Assembly: GCA_022566215.1 (NCBI GenBank)
Contig: JADFJJ010000014.1
Coordinates: 1-39,982, forward strand
Direction: 5' to 3'
Source of the DNA: Pseudomonadota bacterium
GTDB taxonomy: Bacteria; Pseudomonadota; Alphaproteobacteria; Sphingomonadales; SMXR01
Length of the DNA stretch: 39,982 nt
The translations under genes were made by a program, and so were the position numbers. The notes under the pieces were generated by a model. It searched no databases, was not told the origin of the DNA, and saw only the letters and a program-made list of their open reading frames with translations. Below, piece by piece: positions 26,954-34,567 of this stretch (position 1 is the first letter of the stretch; each line of letters starts with the position of its first letter).

Positions 26954-27131
26954 GGTTATTAAAGTGGCCCGGCTCTGGAATAATAAGGTTTTGGGAAATA
27001 TTGAGGGGGTTTTGATTGAAATTAAAAACGCATTAAAAGACCCCCTCACCCCACCCCTCTCCCTCGGAGGGGAGAGGGAGTTTAAGAAGCGCTCTGCCAT
27101 TATCCCCTCTCCCTTGAGGGGAGAGGGATAG
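26954..27131 (+). pseudogene. DUF559 remnant, C-terminal piece only
   Basis: Directly after the aldehyde dehydrogenase, the DNA encodes a piece ending ARLWNNKVLGNIEGVLIEI, which matches the C-terminal part of DUF559 (endonuclease-fold) proteins, compare FWNNEVLDNIEGVL in the fuller copy just downstream. The catalytic N-terminal part is missing. The reading frame passes into the adjacent GC-rich repeat (27041-27142), so the repeat supplies the C-terminal tail. Confidence 0.6.
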
Positions 27132-27142
27132 GGTGAGGGTGA
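27041..27142. repeat. GC-rich inverted-repeat element, copy B
   Basis: It is closely similar to 15573-15675: CCCCCTCACCCC at the left, the inverse GGGTGAGGGTG at the right, and the inner CCTCTCCC-TTGA-GGGGAGAGG hairpin. It separates the two DUF559 remnants. Confidence 0.85.
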
Positions 27143-27174
27143 TATTAACAACTAACATCAGGTCAGTTATCCCA

Positions 27175-27597
27175 ATGTCGTTCGAAAAAGCCCAGACTTT
27201 ACGAAAAAATCAAACCGAAGCTGAAAAAAAGCTTTGACGGATTTTACGAAATCGTCAATTTTCGAGTTTTAAATTTAAACGCCAAGTTCCCATAGGTCCT
27301 TACATTGTTGATTTTATTTGCCACGAGAAAAACCTTATTCTGGAGATGGATGGTGGACAGCATAGCAACCAGGTTGAAGCTGATGAAAACAGAACAGCTT
27401 GGCTAGAAAAAAGAGGATATAAAATTGTGCGATTTTGGAATAATGAAGTTTTAGACAACATTGAAGGTGTTCTGACACGGATTGAGGAACATTTAGAAGA
27501 CCCTCCTCACCTAAATCATCTCCCTCCCCCCTACCTTCGCCAAAGCGAACTTCGGTGCGGCAGACAGGGGGGAAGAGGACTTCAGAGAAGTTTTTAG
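27175..27597 (+). pseudogene. DUF559 endonuclease-like gene broken by a TGA
   Basis: From ATG 27175 the frame reads a typical DUF559 start (LRKNQTEAEKKL) and is then stopped by TGA at 27235-27237 exactly where the family has a conserved tryptophan (KL-W-RILRNRQF). After the stop the same frame continues intact with VPIGPYIVDFICHEKNLILE, the acidic EMDGGQH motif of the PD-(D/E)XK-like core, and FWNNEVLDNIEGVL. A single TGG-to-TGA change explains it, and since TGA is the normal stop in neighbouring genes, readthrough as tryptophan is unlikely. The last 30 codons come from repeat copy C. The DNA is AT-richer than its surroundings. Confidence 0.8.
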
Positions 27598-27630
27598 CTG
27601 CAATCCCATCTCTCCTGAGGGGAGAGGGTG
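27501..27630. repeat. GC-rich inverted-repeat element, copy C (long subtype)
   Basis: It starts CCCTCCTCACCTAAATC and ends GGGGAGAGGGTG. It holds an extra middle module with TTCGCCAAAGCGAA followed by CTTCGGTGCGGCAG. The same long subtype, including this module, recurs at 39851-39982. Confidence 0.78.
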
Positions 27631-27650
27631 TAAAAACCCTTGAAGTGGAC

Positions 27651-27836
27651 TTAAAAATCGCCCTTGGGCTCGGTCACCTGCTTGCCCCGGTACATGCCGG
27701 TTTTCAGGTCGACGTGATGGCGCCGGGTCAGCTCACCGGTGGTCGCGTCTTCCTGGTAATGCGGTTGGCCCAGTTTGTCGTGCGAACGGCGCATGCCCCT
27801 TCTTGACGGGGAGATTTTTCTTTTTGGAACAGCCAT
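27651..27836 (-). CDS. rpmF: 50S ribosomal protein L32
   Basis: This 61-residue basic protein begins [19 protein letters not shown] after the initiator methionine, the alphaproteobacterial L32 pattern, and continues with [19 protein letters not shown]. It has no zinc-binding cysteines, as in many alphaproteobacterial L32 proteins. AAGGA stands upstream of ATG 27836. The structured element copy 2 ends 67 bp before the start codon, and repeat copy C lies beyond the stop, where its hairpin could act as terminator. Confidence 0.95.
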   Translation of the reverse strand: MAVPKRKISPSRRGMRRSHDKLGQPHYQEDATTGELTRRHHVDLKTGMYRGKQVTEPKGDF

Positions 27837-27903
27837 GGCCTAATCCTTTCGATTCCTTGAGGCGCGCGCAACATATGGCGAAACATCCAGAAAATCAAGG
27901 GCT

Positions 27904-28168
27904 AGAGTAAAATAATTTCGATTGGAAATAATTTGATGGGAAACAGGCAAAATGGAAACAGGATGGGCCTTGAAAATGATGTGGGGCATCATAGAAAGGC
28001 CTAGACGTATTTCCATAAAGTCTGTTTCCCACAGTGTCTGCCGGGTTCTTTTTATGCCTGGCTTTGTTAGTCCGGGCCTTATGGTGATCACACCACTGCG
28101 CCCGTACTGCCTTGCCAGGCAGAAAAATACTCCCGGTCAAATAATTCCTATTGAGATTACTTTACTCT
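27904..28168 (-). repeat. 265-bp structured element, copy 2 (inverted)
   Basis: This is the same length as copy 1 and about 85% identical to it in the interior when read on the minus strand. The closing inverted repeat is 27903-27936 with 28137-28169. The inner long-range stem is TGGGAAACAG (27937-27946) with CTGTTTCCCA (28022-28031), where copy 1 has TGGGCAACAG with CTGTTGCCCA, a compensated base-pair change. The small hairpins (CTGCCT/AGGCAG, TGGTG/CACCA, ATGATG/CATCAT) are kept. Its right arm supplies the last three codons and stop of the AhpD-like gene. In the copy-1 orientation it points toward rpmF. Confidence 0.85.
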
Positions 28169-28708
28169 AAGCTTAAATTTTTCAAATGCCTCATCGAGCG
28201 GGGTTTCGGCCATGTGATTGACGTAATGGGTCATGGTTTTCACCGCGATTCCCAAAACCACGTGCATGACATCGGCACGCGAATACCCGGCTTTCAGGAA
28301 CGGTTCGATATCATCCCCAGTCAGCCAGCCGCGGGCCTCTATCATCTTTTTGGTCAGGGTAACCAGGACGTCAAGTTTATGGTCCTTGAGGGTCTCATTG
28401 GTGCGAATCGCTTCAATAATTTCCTGGTCAACGCCGGCCCCGGTCGCCGCCATCGAATGGGCGGCGGCGCAGTAGTGGCATTTGTTGGCGATACTGGCCG
28501 CCAGCAACACCACCTGCTGTTCACCGGGGGTCAGGCCCGATTCAGAAAAAATCCCGGACAGCGTCATATAGCCTTTCAGCAAGGCCGGAGCCTCGGCCTG
28601 AATGCGAAGGATATTGGGGATGAACCCAAATTTGGTTTGGGCCGCCTCGAGAAACGGGCGCGACGCTTCCGGCGCGCTTTCCAGGTCGTGAAGTTTGAAT
28701 TTATCCAT
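28157..28708 (-). CDS. AhpD-like/carboxymuconolactone decarboxylase family protein
   Basis: This 183-residue protein has the alkylhydroperoxidase AhpD-type redox motif CHYC with a following histidine (C77, C80, H84), placed in the usual helical core. Relatives are annotated as peroxidase-related enzymes, but the physiological substrate is unknown. ATG 28708 follows AAGGAG (plus-strand complement at 28717-28722), which decides against longer starts. It lies 25 bp after the amidohydrolase, so the two are probably cotranscribed. Its last codons fall inside the structured element at 27904-28168, so its natural 3' end may have been replaced by that element. Confidence 0.85.
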   Translation of the reverse strand: MDKFKLHDLESAPEASRPFLEAAQTKFGFIPNILRIQAEAPALLKGYMTLSGIFSESGLTPGEQQVVLLAASIANKCHYCAAAHSMAATGAGVDQEIIEAIRTNETLKDHKLDVLVTLTKKMIEARGWLTGDDIEPFLKAGYSRADVMHVVLGIAVKTMTHYVNHMAETPLDEAFEKFKLRVK

Positions 28709-28733
28709 AATAACTGCTCCTTGTGGTTGATTA

Positions 28734-30101
28734 TTAGAAGAAAGAACCGCCCTTGTTGCGCTCCTCGATCCCGGACAGGCGGGCCTCGATTTCTGCTCGC
28801 GACAGCCATATCCCGCGCACCATGACACCGGCGATAGAGCGCATGTTTGAGATATTCTCGAGCGGGTTTGCGTCCAGCAGGATCAGGTCCGCGCGATGCC
28901 CCGGGGCGATCATCCCGAACTTGTCCTTGTTACTGAAAAATTCCCCGGCCGTGGCGGTGCCGGATCTCAAAATGGCTTCTGGTGTAAGGCCCGCTTCAGC
29001 CATCGCCTCCATTTCCCTGACAAGAGAAAACCCCGGGACGCTGTAAAGCTGCGGCGCGTCGGAGCCGAGCAGAATCCCCGCCCCGGCGCCGGACAGGCTT
29101 TTAAGGATTTGCCGCCGGTTAGCGGCGTTATGGCGGGCCTCAACAAGGTCCCGGCCGGTGCTTTGGCCGGAATAACGGCTGCGGTTCTGGCGGCGGGCGG
29201 CGGGGGTGAGGTATTTCAGCTCATCCATCGCCTCCAGATCATCTTTTTCCGGCAGGCCCAGCAAGGTTTCCCACAAGTGGTTAGTGGGAACCACATAGGC
29301 CCCGGCCGTGAGCATCAACTCCACCGCCTGATCGAGACGCCCCTGGTCCAGCGGCTTGGTCACTCCGTTTACAAATATGTCAAACCCGTCGAGATGGTCA
29401 ATGGTCCGCTGCCCGGCCTCAAGCGCGCGGGCGAGACCGACATCCTCGGGCACATGTCCGCCCCAGGGGATGCCCAGCCGGGCCGCCTCATCGGCCATCG
29501 CGTCATATTCGGCCAGCGTCATGCCGGGGTGGATTTTCAGGAAATCCCAGCCCTCTTCCACCTGGCCGCGGACCATGCGCCGCGCCTGGTTGGGGGAGGA
29601 AACCGAATTGCCATTGAAACTGGGCCCGCCGAGGTACAGGGTCGGCCCCAGAACTTCACCGGAATTGATTTTATCCCTGAGTTCAAACTGGCCCGGGGCG
29701 CCCAGCATCCCTCTGACGGTGGTCACCCCCTGGCTGACATAAAGGAACAGCAGGTCTTCCAAATTCTGGTCAATATCGGTGGCGTTCGGAATATGGCCAT
29801 GCATTTCGGCGAGACCGGGGATCAGATATTTTCCAGTGCCGTCGATAACCGTGGCGGCCTTTAAACAGATGGCCTTTTCATCGCTTTCACAGAAGCTTTT
29901 AAATTCGGCGGTATTGTAAAGGGCGTAAATTTTTCCATCCCGAGCACTGACGGTCATGTCCCTAGAAATCTGATTGCCATCCATAGTGATGATAGTAACA
30001 TTTTCAATTTCCGTTAGGGCGTCATCGACTACAAAAGTCCCGGCAAAAGCCTTGGAAACTGAAATAAACAGAAGAAATATTATGGCTACAAAACGTTTCA
30101 T
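28734..30101 (-). CDS. Exported amidohydrolase family protein
   Basis: The 455-residue protein has a signal peptide (KRFVAIIFLLFISVSKAFA, cleavage near residue 20) and an amidohydrolase TIM-barrel. The first metal motif is HGH at 101-103 after the family hallmark YLIPGLAEM, with further metal histidines expected from GGHVPEDVG and TIDHLDGF. It closes with the composite-domain pattern GHRADLILLDANPLENI. Such imidazolonepropionase-like/prolidase-like enzymes act on cyclic amides or dipeptides; the substrate is not predictable. GGGAG lies before ATG 30101. It follows the M14 peptidase by 24 bp in the same direction. Confidence 0.85.
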   Translation of the reverse strand: MKRFVAIIFLLFISVSKAFAGTFVVDDALTEIENVTIITMDGNQISRDMTVSARDGKIYALYNTAEFKSFCESDEKAICLKAATVIDGTGKYLIPGLAEMHGHIPNATDIDQNLEDLLFLYVSQGVTTVRGMLGAPGQFELRDKINSGEVLGPTLYLGGPSFNGNSVSSPNQARRMVRGQVEEGWDFLKIHPGMTLAEYDAMADEAARLGIPWGGHVPEDVGLARALEAGQRTIDHLDGFDIFVNGVTKPLDQGRLDQAVELMLTAGAYVVPTNHLWETLLGLPEKDDLEAMDELKYLTPAARRQNRSRYSGQSTGRDLVEARHNAANRRQILKSLSGAGAGILLGSDAPQLYSVPGFSLVREMEAMAEAGLTPEAILRSGTATAGEFFSNKDKFGMIAPGHRADLILLDANPLENISNMRSIAGVMVRGIWLSRAEIEARLSGIEERNKGGSFF

Positions 30102-30125
30102 GTTTTTTACTCCCACACGATCAGA

Positions 30126-31253
30126 TCAGAATTTCTGGGCGTAGCTCCACAGCCCGTCGACAAAGGTGCGGCCGAGCCGGATGCAGCGTTCCGGCGACCA
30201 GCCCTGGTCCTGGTCGGGCAGGTCGGCGTTGTCCTTGAACGGCATCTCGAGCGTGGTTGAGAAAACGCGGTAATGGTTGGCGATATAATTCGAGGCGATC
30301 GAAAGGTTGGCCTTACCCGGTTTTTCCAGGGGATAACCATGCTTTTTCTGAAAGTCGGGGGACAGCTCGCACAGCCGGTTCTGCAAAAATTTATATTGTT
30401 TAGTCAACTTGGCGGTCAGCTTCGGGATGCCCTCGATGCCGATCAGGAAGTTGTAGGGCAGCGCTTCATCGCCGTGGACATCAAGGTGGAAATCCATGCC
30501 GTATTTTTCCATCGCCCTCAGGGTCAGGAAAACCTCCGGTGAATTTTCCATGGTCGACTTGTCCCATTCGCGGTTGAGGTTCTTGCCGATCGCGTTGGTG
30601 CGCAAGTGCCCGCGCCGTGAGCCGTCCGGGTTGATATTGGGAATGACGTAAAAGCGCACCTGATCGAGCAGTTTCCTGGAAACCGGATCGTGTTCATCCA
30701 CCAGGCGCTCCAGAAAACCTTCCGCCCACCATTCCGCCATGGTCTCGCCGGGATGCTGGCGGGCGGTGACCCAGAAAATCTTTTTGGGCTTTGATCCCGG
30801 GTCGCCAATCACCAGAAGATCGAGGTCCTGGCCATCGAGGGTTTGCCCCAGAACCCTTTGCTCCACATAAGGGCTTTCGGAAATCCCGGCCACCAGGTCG
30901 GCGTGGCGCTCCATCGAATAGGGGGCGAAATAGGCGTAATAAACCGCGCCCTTGGCAGGCGTGTGCGACCAGCTCAGGGTTTTGCCGTCATATTTGGTGT
31001 CAAGGCGGAACCAGTGTTCGCGGTCGTAGGAGACGCACACCCGGTAGTCCTCAAAACCGCCGGGATAGGCCGCCTTGCCGGCATTCATAATCTTTAGCGT
31101 GCAATCCTTGCCGGCAGCGCCCGCCAGCCTGAAATAAAACCACTGGTAAAAGTGCGAGCCGTTGTCCTTGCGGATTTCCAGCTGGATGTCAGAAGCCTTT
31201 TTTGCCGATTTGACAATAATATTTCCGCCGTCGAATTGACTTGAGATATTCAT
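30126..31253 (-). CDS. M14-family zinc carboxypeptidase
   Basis: The 375-residue protein has an N-terminal beta domain as in Nna1/CCP-like carboxypeptidases (about 1-125) and a catalytic domain with zinc ligands H167 and E170 (HPGE) and H260 (DVHGDE). The substrate-binding NLNREW is at 225-230 and the general base E336 in TLEMPF. No signal peptide is visible, so it acts in the cytosol, possibly on peptide C-termini or modified amino acids. It sits in a minus-strand run lipoprotein-M14-amidohydrolase-AhpD-like. Confidence 0.88.
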   Translation of the reverse strand: MNISSQFDGGNIIVKSAKKASDIQLEIRKDNGSHFYQWFYFRLAGAAGKDCTLKIMNAGKAAYPGGFEDYRVCVSYDREHWFRLDTKYDGKTLSWSHTPAKGAVYYAYFAPYSMERHADLVAGISESPYVEQRVLGQTLDGQDLDLLVIGDPGSKPKKIFWVTARQHPGETMAEWWAEGFLERLVDEHDPVSRKLLDQVRFYVIPNINPDGSRRGHLRTNAIGKNLNREWDKSTMENSPEVFLTLRAMEKYGMDFHLDVHGDEALPYNFLIGIEGIPKLTAKLTKQYKFLQNRLCELSPDFQKKHGYPLEKPGKANLSIASNYIANHYRVFSTTLEMPFKDNADLPDQDQGWSPERCIRLGRTFVDGLWSYAQKF

Positions 31254-31265
31254 AAGACTTTCTTT

Positions 31266-31868
31266 CTATTGCCGGTCAAACTTTACTGTGGTGGTGGCGC
31301 CCGAAGGCCCCGGCCAATCCTGGAACAGCGCCTCAATCAGCACCGGCATAAGTTCAGGGAGTTGGGAGCCTTCGGCATACCCCTGGGCCGAGCCCTCATA
31401 AAGCCGCGTTCCGGTTTCCGCCTCGGTGATCACCAGCGAGATATAATGAAGGTAGTACACCCGGTCGCGGCCGCTCAAATTGACCGCGGTGGATACCCCG
31501 CCGCCGACGTGGCTGCCGTAGCCGCCGATGCCAAACCCGATGGTCGGTCCGGAACGGGGCCGGTAGCCGGGATCAGCCGTGGCTCCATAGCCAAGGGTTA
31601 CGATGAGATCGGGGGGCTCTCCCGCCGCCGCGCGGTATCCCAGCGCATCCAGCCTGGCCCCCACCTGGTTGGCGTAGGCGTTAAACTCGATTCCCTCAAC
31701 AATGTCTTGGGCCGGGACAATTGCCGCCGCCTCGCCGGAGGGCGCCGGCAGCTGGTGAAAGCGGCTCACCTCCGCCCTGAAACCGGTGCTCCCACAGGCC
31801 CCAAGCAGCAAGACAAGCAGCCCCAGGATCAAAGTCTGGTAAAGGTTGTCCGGTCTCATAAAACCCAT
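31266..31868 (-). CDS. DUF4136-like outer-membrane lipoprotein
   Basis: The 200-residue protein has a lipoprotein signal with lipobox LGAC, the lipidated cysteine being C25, and then a DUF4136-like domain: an initial FHQLP segment, a conserved [10 protein letters not shown] and a glycine-rich linker [14 protein letters not shown]. Function is unknown; family members are small envelope lipoproteins. ATG 31859 is an alternative start. It ends 12 bp before the M14 gene and may be cotranscribed. Confidence 0.75.
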   Translation of the reverse strand: MGFMRPDNLYQTLILGLLVLLLGACGSTGFRAEVSRFHQLPAPSGEAAAIVPAQDIVEGIEFNAYANQVGARLDALGYRAAAGEPPDLIVTLGYGATADPGYRPRSGPTIGFGIGGYGSHVGGGVSTAVNLSGRDRVYYLHYISLVITEAETGTRLYEGSAQGYAEGSQLPELMPVLIEALFQDWPGPSGATTTVKFDRQ

Positions 31869-31959
31869 GGTCTTTTTTCACCTTGTAGCTGTGCCGGGAC
31901 ATCATAGTGCCGAATTTTGCCGCTCGCCAGAAAATTTCACTCAAAATTTGTTTACCAGG

Positions 31960-31988
31960 TTGACATTTCGGGATGCGCGGCCTATTTT
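31960..31988 (+). promoter_or_regulatory. Sigma-70-type promoter for rpmJ
   Basis: TTGACA at 31960-31965 and TATTTT at 31983-31988 are separated by exactly 17 nt. Transcription would begin near 31995, about 45 nt before the rpmJ start. It is the cleanest promoter in the window and fits a highly expressed ribosomal gene. Confidence 0.75.
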
Positions 31989-32040
31989 CGCGCGCATTCC
32001 GGGGTTATCCGGGCAAGGCGTGAAGGATAAGGACAGGGCC

Positions 32041-32166
32041 ATGAAGGTTCGCAATTCATTGAAATCACTTAAGGGAAGGCATCGCGATAACCGCGTGATC
32101 CGCCGCAAGGGCCGGGTTTATGTGATCAACAAGACCAACCGGCGCTTCAAGGCGCGCCAGGGCTAA
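32041..32166 (+). CDS. rpmJ: 50S ribosomal protein L36
   Basis: This is a 41-residue, very basic protein starting [18 protein letters not shown] and ending RRFKARQG. This is the longer L36 form without zinc-ligand cysteines that is standard in Alphaproteobacteria. AAGGACAGG lies just before ATG 32041. It is a monocistronic unit with its own promoter (31960-31988) and terminator (32195-32223). Confidence 0.95.
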   Translation: MKVRNSLKSLKGRHRDNRVIRRKGRVYVINKTNRRFKARQG

Positions 32167-32194
32167 ACCTGCCGCGAAATTTTTTTTAAGGATT

Positions 32195-32223
32195 GCCCTG
32201 ACCTTCTGGTTCAGGGCTTTTTT
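32195..32223 (+). terminator. Rho-independent terminator after rpmJ
   Basis: The stem GCCCTGA (32195-32201) with TCAGGGC (32211-32217) is followed by TTTTTT. The loop can partly extend the stem with CC/GG. It lies only 12 bp before the HAD gene start, so that gene needs readthrough or its own promoter. Confidence 0.9.
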
Positions 32224-32235
32224 ATTTGAAATGTC

Positions 32236-32847
32236 ATGACCCAGCAGCCTACATCGGTGATTTTCGATATCGGCAGGGTGCTGATCCACTGGGATCCGCG
32301 CCATCTCTATGAAAAACTCATTGATGATCCCGAGGAACTGGACTGGTTTTTAAAGGAAGTGGTCAACCTCGAATGGCATCATGAACACGACCGGGGCCTG
32401 CCGTTTGCCGCCAGCCTGGCCGGGAAGGCGATGGAATACCCCGCTTACCGGGATCTGATTTATGCTTACCGCGAGCGCTGGCGTGAAACCATCCCGGGCG
32501 AGATTAAGGGCGCGGTGGAAATTCTTCAAAAACTTCATAGCCGGGGCGTGCCCCTGTTCGCCCTGACCAACTATTCGGCTGAAACCTTTCCCGAGCTTGA
32601 AGCCGAGTTCGGCTGGCTGAAGTGTTTCCGGGAGATTGTGGTCTCGGGCCGCGAGGGTCTGGTCAAGCCCGAGATGCCGATCTTCCACCTGGCGAAAGCG
32701 CGCTTTGGCTTAAAGAGCGGCGAGGCGCTGTTCGTCGACGACCGGCTTGACAACATCAAATCCGGCGCGGCGGCCGGCTTCATCGGCCACCATTTCACGG
32801 GTGCGGAAAAGCTGGAAAAAGATTTAAAGGCGCGGGGGCTTTTATAA
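32236..32847 (+). CDS. HAD-superfamily (subclass IA) hydrolase
   Basis: The 203-residue protein begins with the HAD motif I region VIFDIGRVLIHWDP, with nucleophile D11. As in the YihX-like subgroup the second aspartate of DxD is replaced (here G13). Motif IV appears as VDDRLDNIKSGAAAGF near the C-terminus. Members are small phosphatases such as glucose-1-phosphate phosphatase; the substrate here is unknown. Confidence 0.85.
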   Translation: MTQQPTSVIFDIGRVLIHWDPRHLYEKLIDDPEELDWFLKEVVNLEWHHEHDRGLPFAASLAGKAMEYPAYRDLIYAYRERWRETIPGEIKGAVEILQKLHSRGVPLFALTNYSAETFPELEAEFGWLKCFREIVVSGREGLVKPEMPIFHLAKARFGLKSGEALFVDDRLDNIKSGAAAGFIGHHFTGAEKLEKDLKARGLL

Positions 32848-32852
32848 ATGAA

Positions 32853-33013
32853 TGTCATACCCGCCTTCGTGCGGGTATCCGGTTGTCAGATGTCAGATGA
32901 CAGGCCACAGTTATCAGTCAAACATGAAATATCTGACCTTTTCCAATAACTGACAACTGCACACTGATATCCGACATCTGTTATCCGGATGCCCGAATAA
33001 ATCGGGCATGACA
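32853..33013. repeat. Paired-hairpin repeat (REPIN-like), 161 bp
   Basis: The element is bounded by TGTCAT and the inverse ATGACA. The left hairpin is ATACCCGC/GCGGGTAT (32857-32864 with 32871-32878) and the right hairpin ATGCCCGA/TCGGGCAT (32989-32996 with 33002-33009). The spacer holds further inverted words such as GTTGTCAG/CTGACAAC. It lies between the convergent HAD and pyruvate kinase genes, where it could end transcription. Confidence 0.75.
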
Positions 33014-33023
33014 AAACAGGTTC

Positions 33024-34478
33024 CTACCTGAATTTCTCCGTACTTTTGCTGGTCAGGTCGCTGCTCTTGATTTCGACGATGTGAAGCACGTTGGTGGAGC
33101 CCGGCGTGCCGAACGGAACCCCGGCGGTGATCACGATCTTGTCGCCAACCTTGGCGAGGCCATGGCGCACCGCCATCCGCTTGGCCTTACCGGTCATTTC
33201 CTCGAACGACCTGACGTCCTTGGTCTTGACCGTATGCAGCCCCCATACCAGGCACAATTTCCGCGCCACATGCAGGTTGGGGGTGAGCGTCAGGATCTGC
33301 GCCATCGGCCGCTCGCGCGCGGCCCGGAGCGCGGTCGAGCCCGAGGTGGTATAGGTAACAATAACGCTGGCGCCGAGCGTCCGGGTGACCTGGCGGGCGG
33401 CTGCGGTAATCGCGTCATCGGTGCTGGGGGTCCCGGCCAGGGCTTCTTGCCGCAGCATTTTGCGGTAAGCCGGGTCGCTTTCGATCTGGGCGGCGATCTT
33501 GTCCATCACCTTGGCGGCCTCGACCGGGTATTCCCCAACCGCTGTTTCAGCCGACAGCATGATCGCATCGGCGCCGTCGAATATGGCGTTAGCGACGTCT
33601 GAGACCTCAGCCCGGGTCGGCATCGGGGCGGTGATCATCGATTCCAGCATCTGGGTCGCCACCACCACCGGTTTGCCCATCGAGCGCGCGGTGTGGATAA
33701 TGTTTTTCTGGATGATAGGAACCTCTTCGACCTTGCATTCGACCCCCAGATCGCCCCGCGCGACCATGGTCGCGTCAGCGATGGTGAGGATTTCCTCCAG
33801 TTCTTTCAGGGCGGCCGGTTTTTCGATCTTGGCCAACAACCCGGCGCGGCCCTGGATCAGTTTACGGGCTTCTCTAACGTCCACGGCGCGCTGGACAAAC
33901 GAAAGGGCGATCCATTCCACCCCCATTTCAAGCGCGAACTGCAAATCCCGTTTGTCCTTGGCGGTCAGCGAGCGCACCGGGAGAATTGCATTGGGAAGAT
34001 TGACGCCCTTGTGATGGGACAGATCGCCGCCGATCTTGATCTTGCAGTTGATCGCGGATTTTCCGGCCTTTTCCACCGTCAGCCTGATTCTGCCGTCATT
34101 GAGGAGCACCGAATGCCCCTTTTCGATGGCGGAATAAACCTCGGGATGGGGAAAGTTGACCCGGGTTTGATCGCCGGGGGTCTGATCCAGATCAAGGGTG
34201 AAGACCTGGCCGCGCTTCAGTTTTACCTTGCCGCCCTTGACCATGCCGACCCGGAGCTTGGGACCTTGCAGGTCGACCATAATGGCGATCGGCCGGCCGA
34301 CTTTTTCCTCGACCGCGCGGATGTTGCCGATCAGCTCACGCTTGCCGTCCTGGTCGCCGTGGCTCATATTGAGCCGGAAGGTATCGACCCCGGCCTTGTA
34401 GAGCGCCTCGATAATCTTCTGGGATTTGCTCGCCGGCCCGAGGGTGGCGATGATTTTGGTTTTTCTTTTTCTCGACAT
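33024..34478 (-). CDS. pyk: Pyruvate kinase
   Basis: This enzyme converts phosphoenolpyruvate and ADP to pyruvate and ATP, the last glycolytic step. The 484-residue protein starts RKTKIIATLGPAS and has FRLNMSHG, the Mg2+/phosphoenolpyruvate site in LLAKIEKP and MVARGDLGVE, and VATQMLESMI with TRAEVSDVANAI, all diagnostic. The C-terminal regulatory domain is present. It diverges from the N-formylglutamate amidohydrolase gene across 89 bp. Confidence 0.97.
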   Translation of the reverse strand: MSRKRKTKIIATLGPASKSQKIIEALYKAGVDTFRLNMSHGDQDGKRELIGNIRAVEEKVGRPIAIMVDLQGPKLRVGMVKGGKVKLKRGQVFTLDLDQTPGDQTRVNFPHPEVYSAIEKGHSVLLNDGRIRLTVEKAGKSAINCKIKIGGDLSHHKGVNLPNAILPVRSLTAKDKRDLQFALEMGVEWIALSFVQRAVDVREARKLIQGRAGLLAKIEKPAALKELEEILTIADATMVARGDLGVECKVEEVPIIQKNIIHTARSMGKPVVVATQMLESMITAPMPTRAEVSDVANAIFDGADAIMLSAETAVGEYPVEAAKVMDKIAAQIESDPAYRKMLRQEALAGTPSTDDAITAAARQVTRTLGASVIVTYTTSGSTALRAARERPMAQILTLTPNLHVARKLCLVWGLHTVKTKDVRSFEEMTGKAKRMAVRHGLAKVGDKIVITAGVPFGTPGSTNVLHIVEIKSSDLTSKSTEKFR

Positions 34479-34542
34479 TTAAATTCTTGCTTGTTGCCTT
34501 CCATACCTTATTTAACAGTATACCTGATTGAACAGTTTAGGG

Positions 34543-34556
34543 TATTCCATGGAATA
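34543..34556. promoter_or_regulatory. 14-bp perfect palindrome between pyk and the next gene
   Basis: TATTCCATGGAATA is a perfect dyad in the 89-bp divergent spacer, 12 bp before ATG 34568. It overlaps a possible -10 (AATAAT) with TTGAAC upstream at 19-nt spacing. It could be an operator; the regulator is unknown. Confidence 0.35.
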
Positions 34557-34567
34557 ATTACAGAATT

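Noticed and set aside
27235-27237. TGA read as tryptophan (code change) in the DUF559 gene
   Set aside because: Many sound genes in the window end with TGA and use TGG for tryptophan, so a simple nonsense mutation is more likely.
30126-31253. Reading the M14 protein as the missing AstE
   Set aside because: It has an extra N-terminal beta domain and the layout of CCP-like carboxypeptidases rather than the AstE/AspA family, and it is far from the ast genes.
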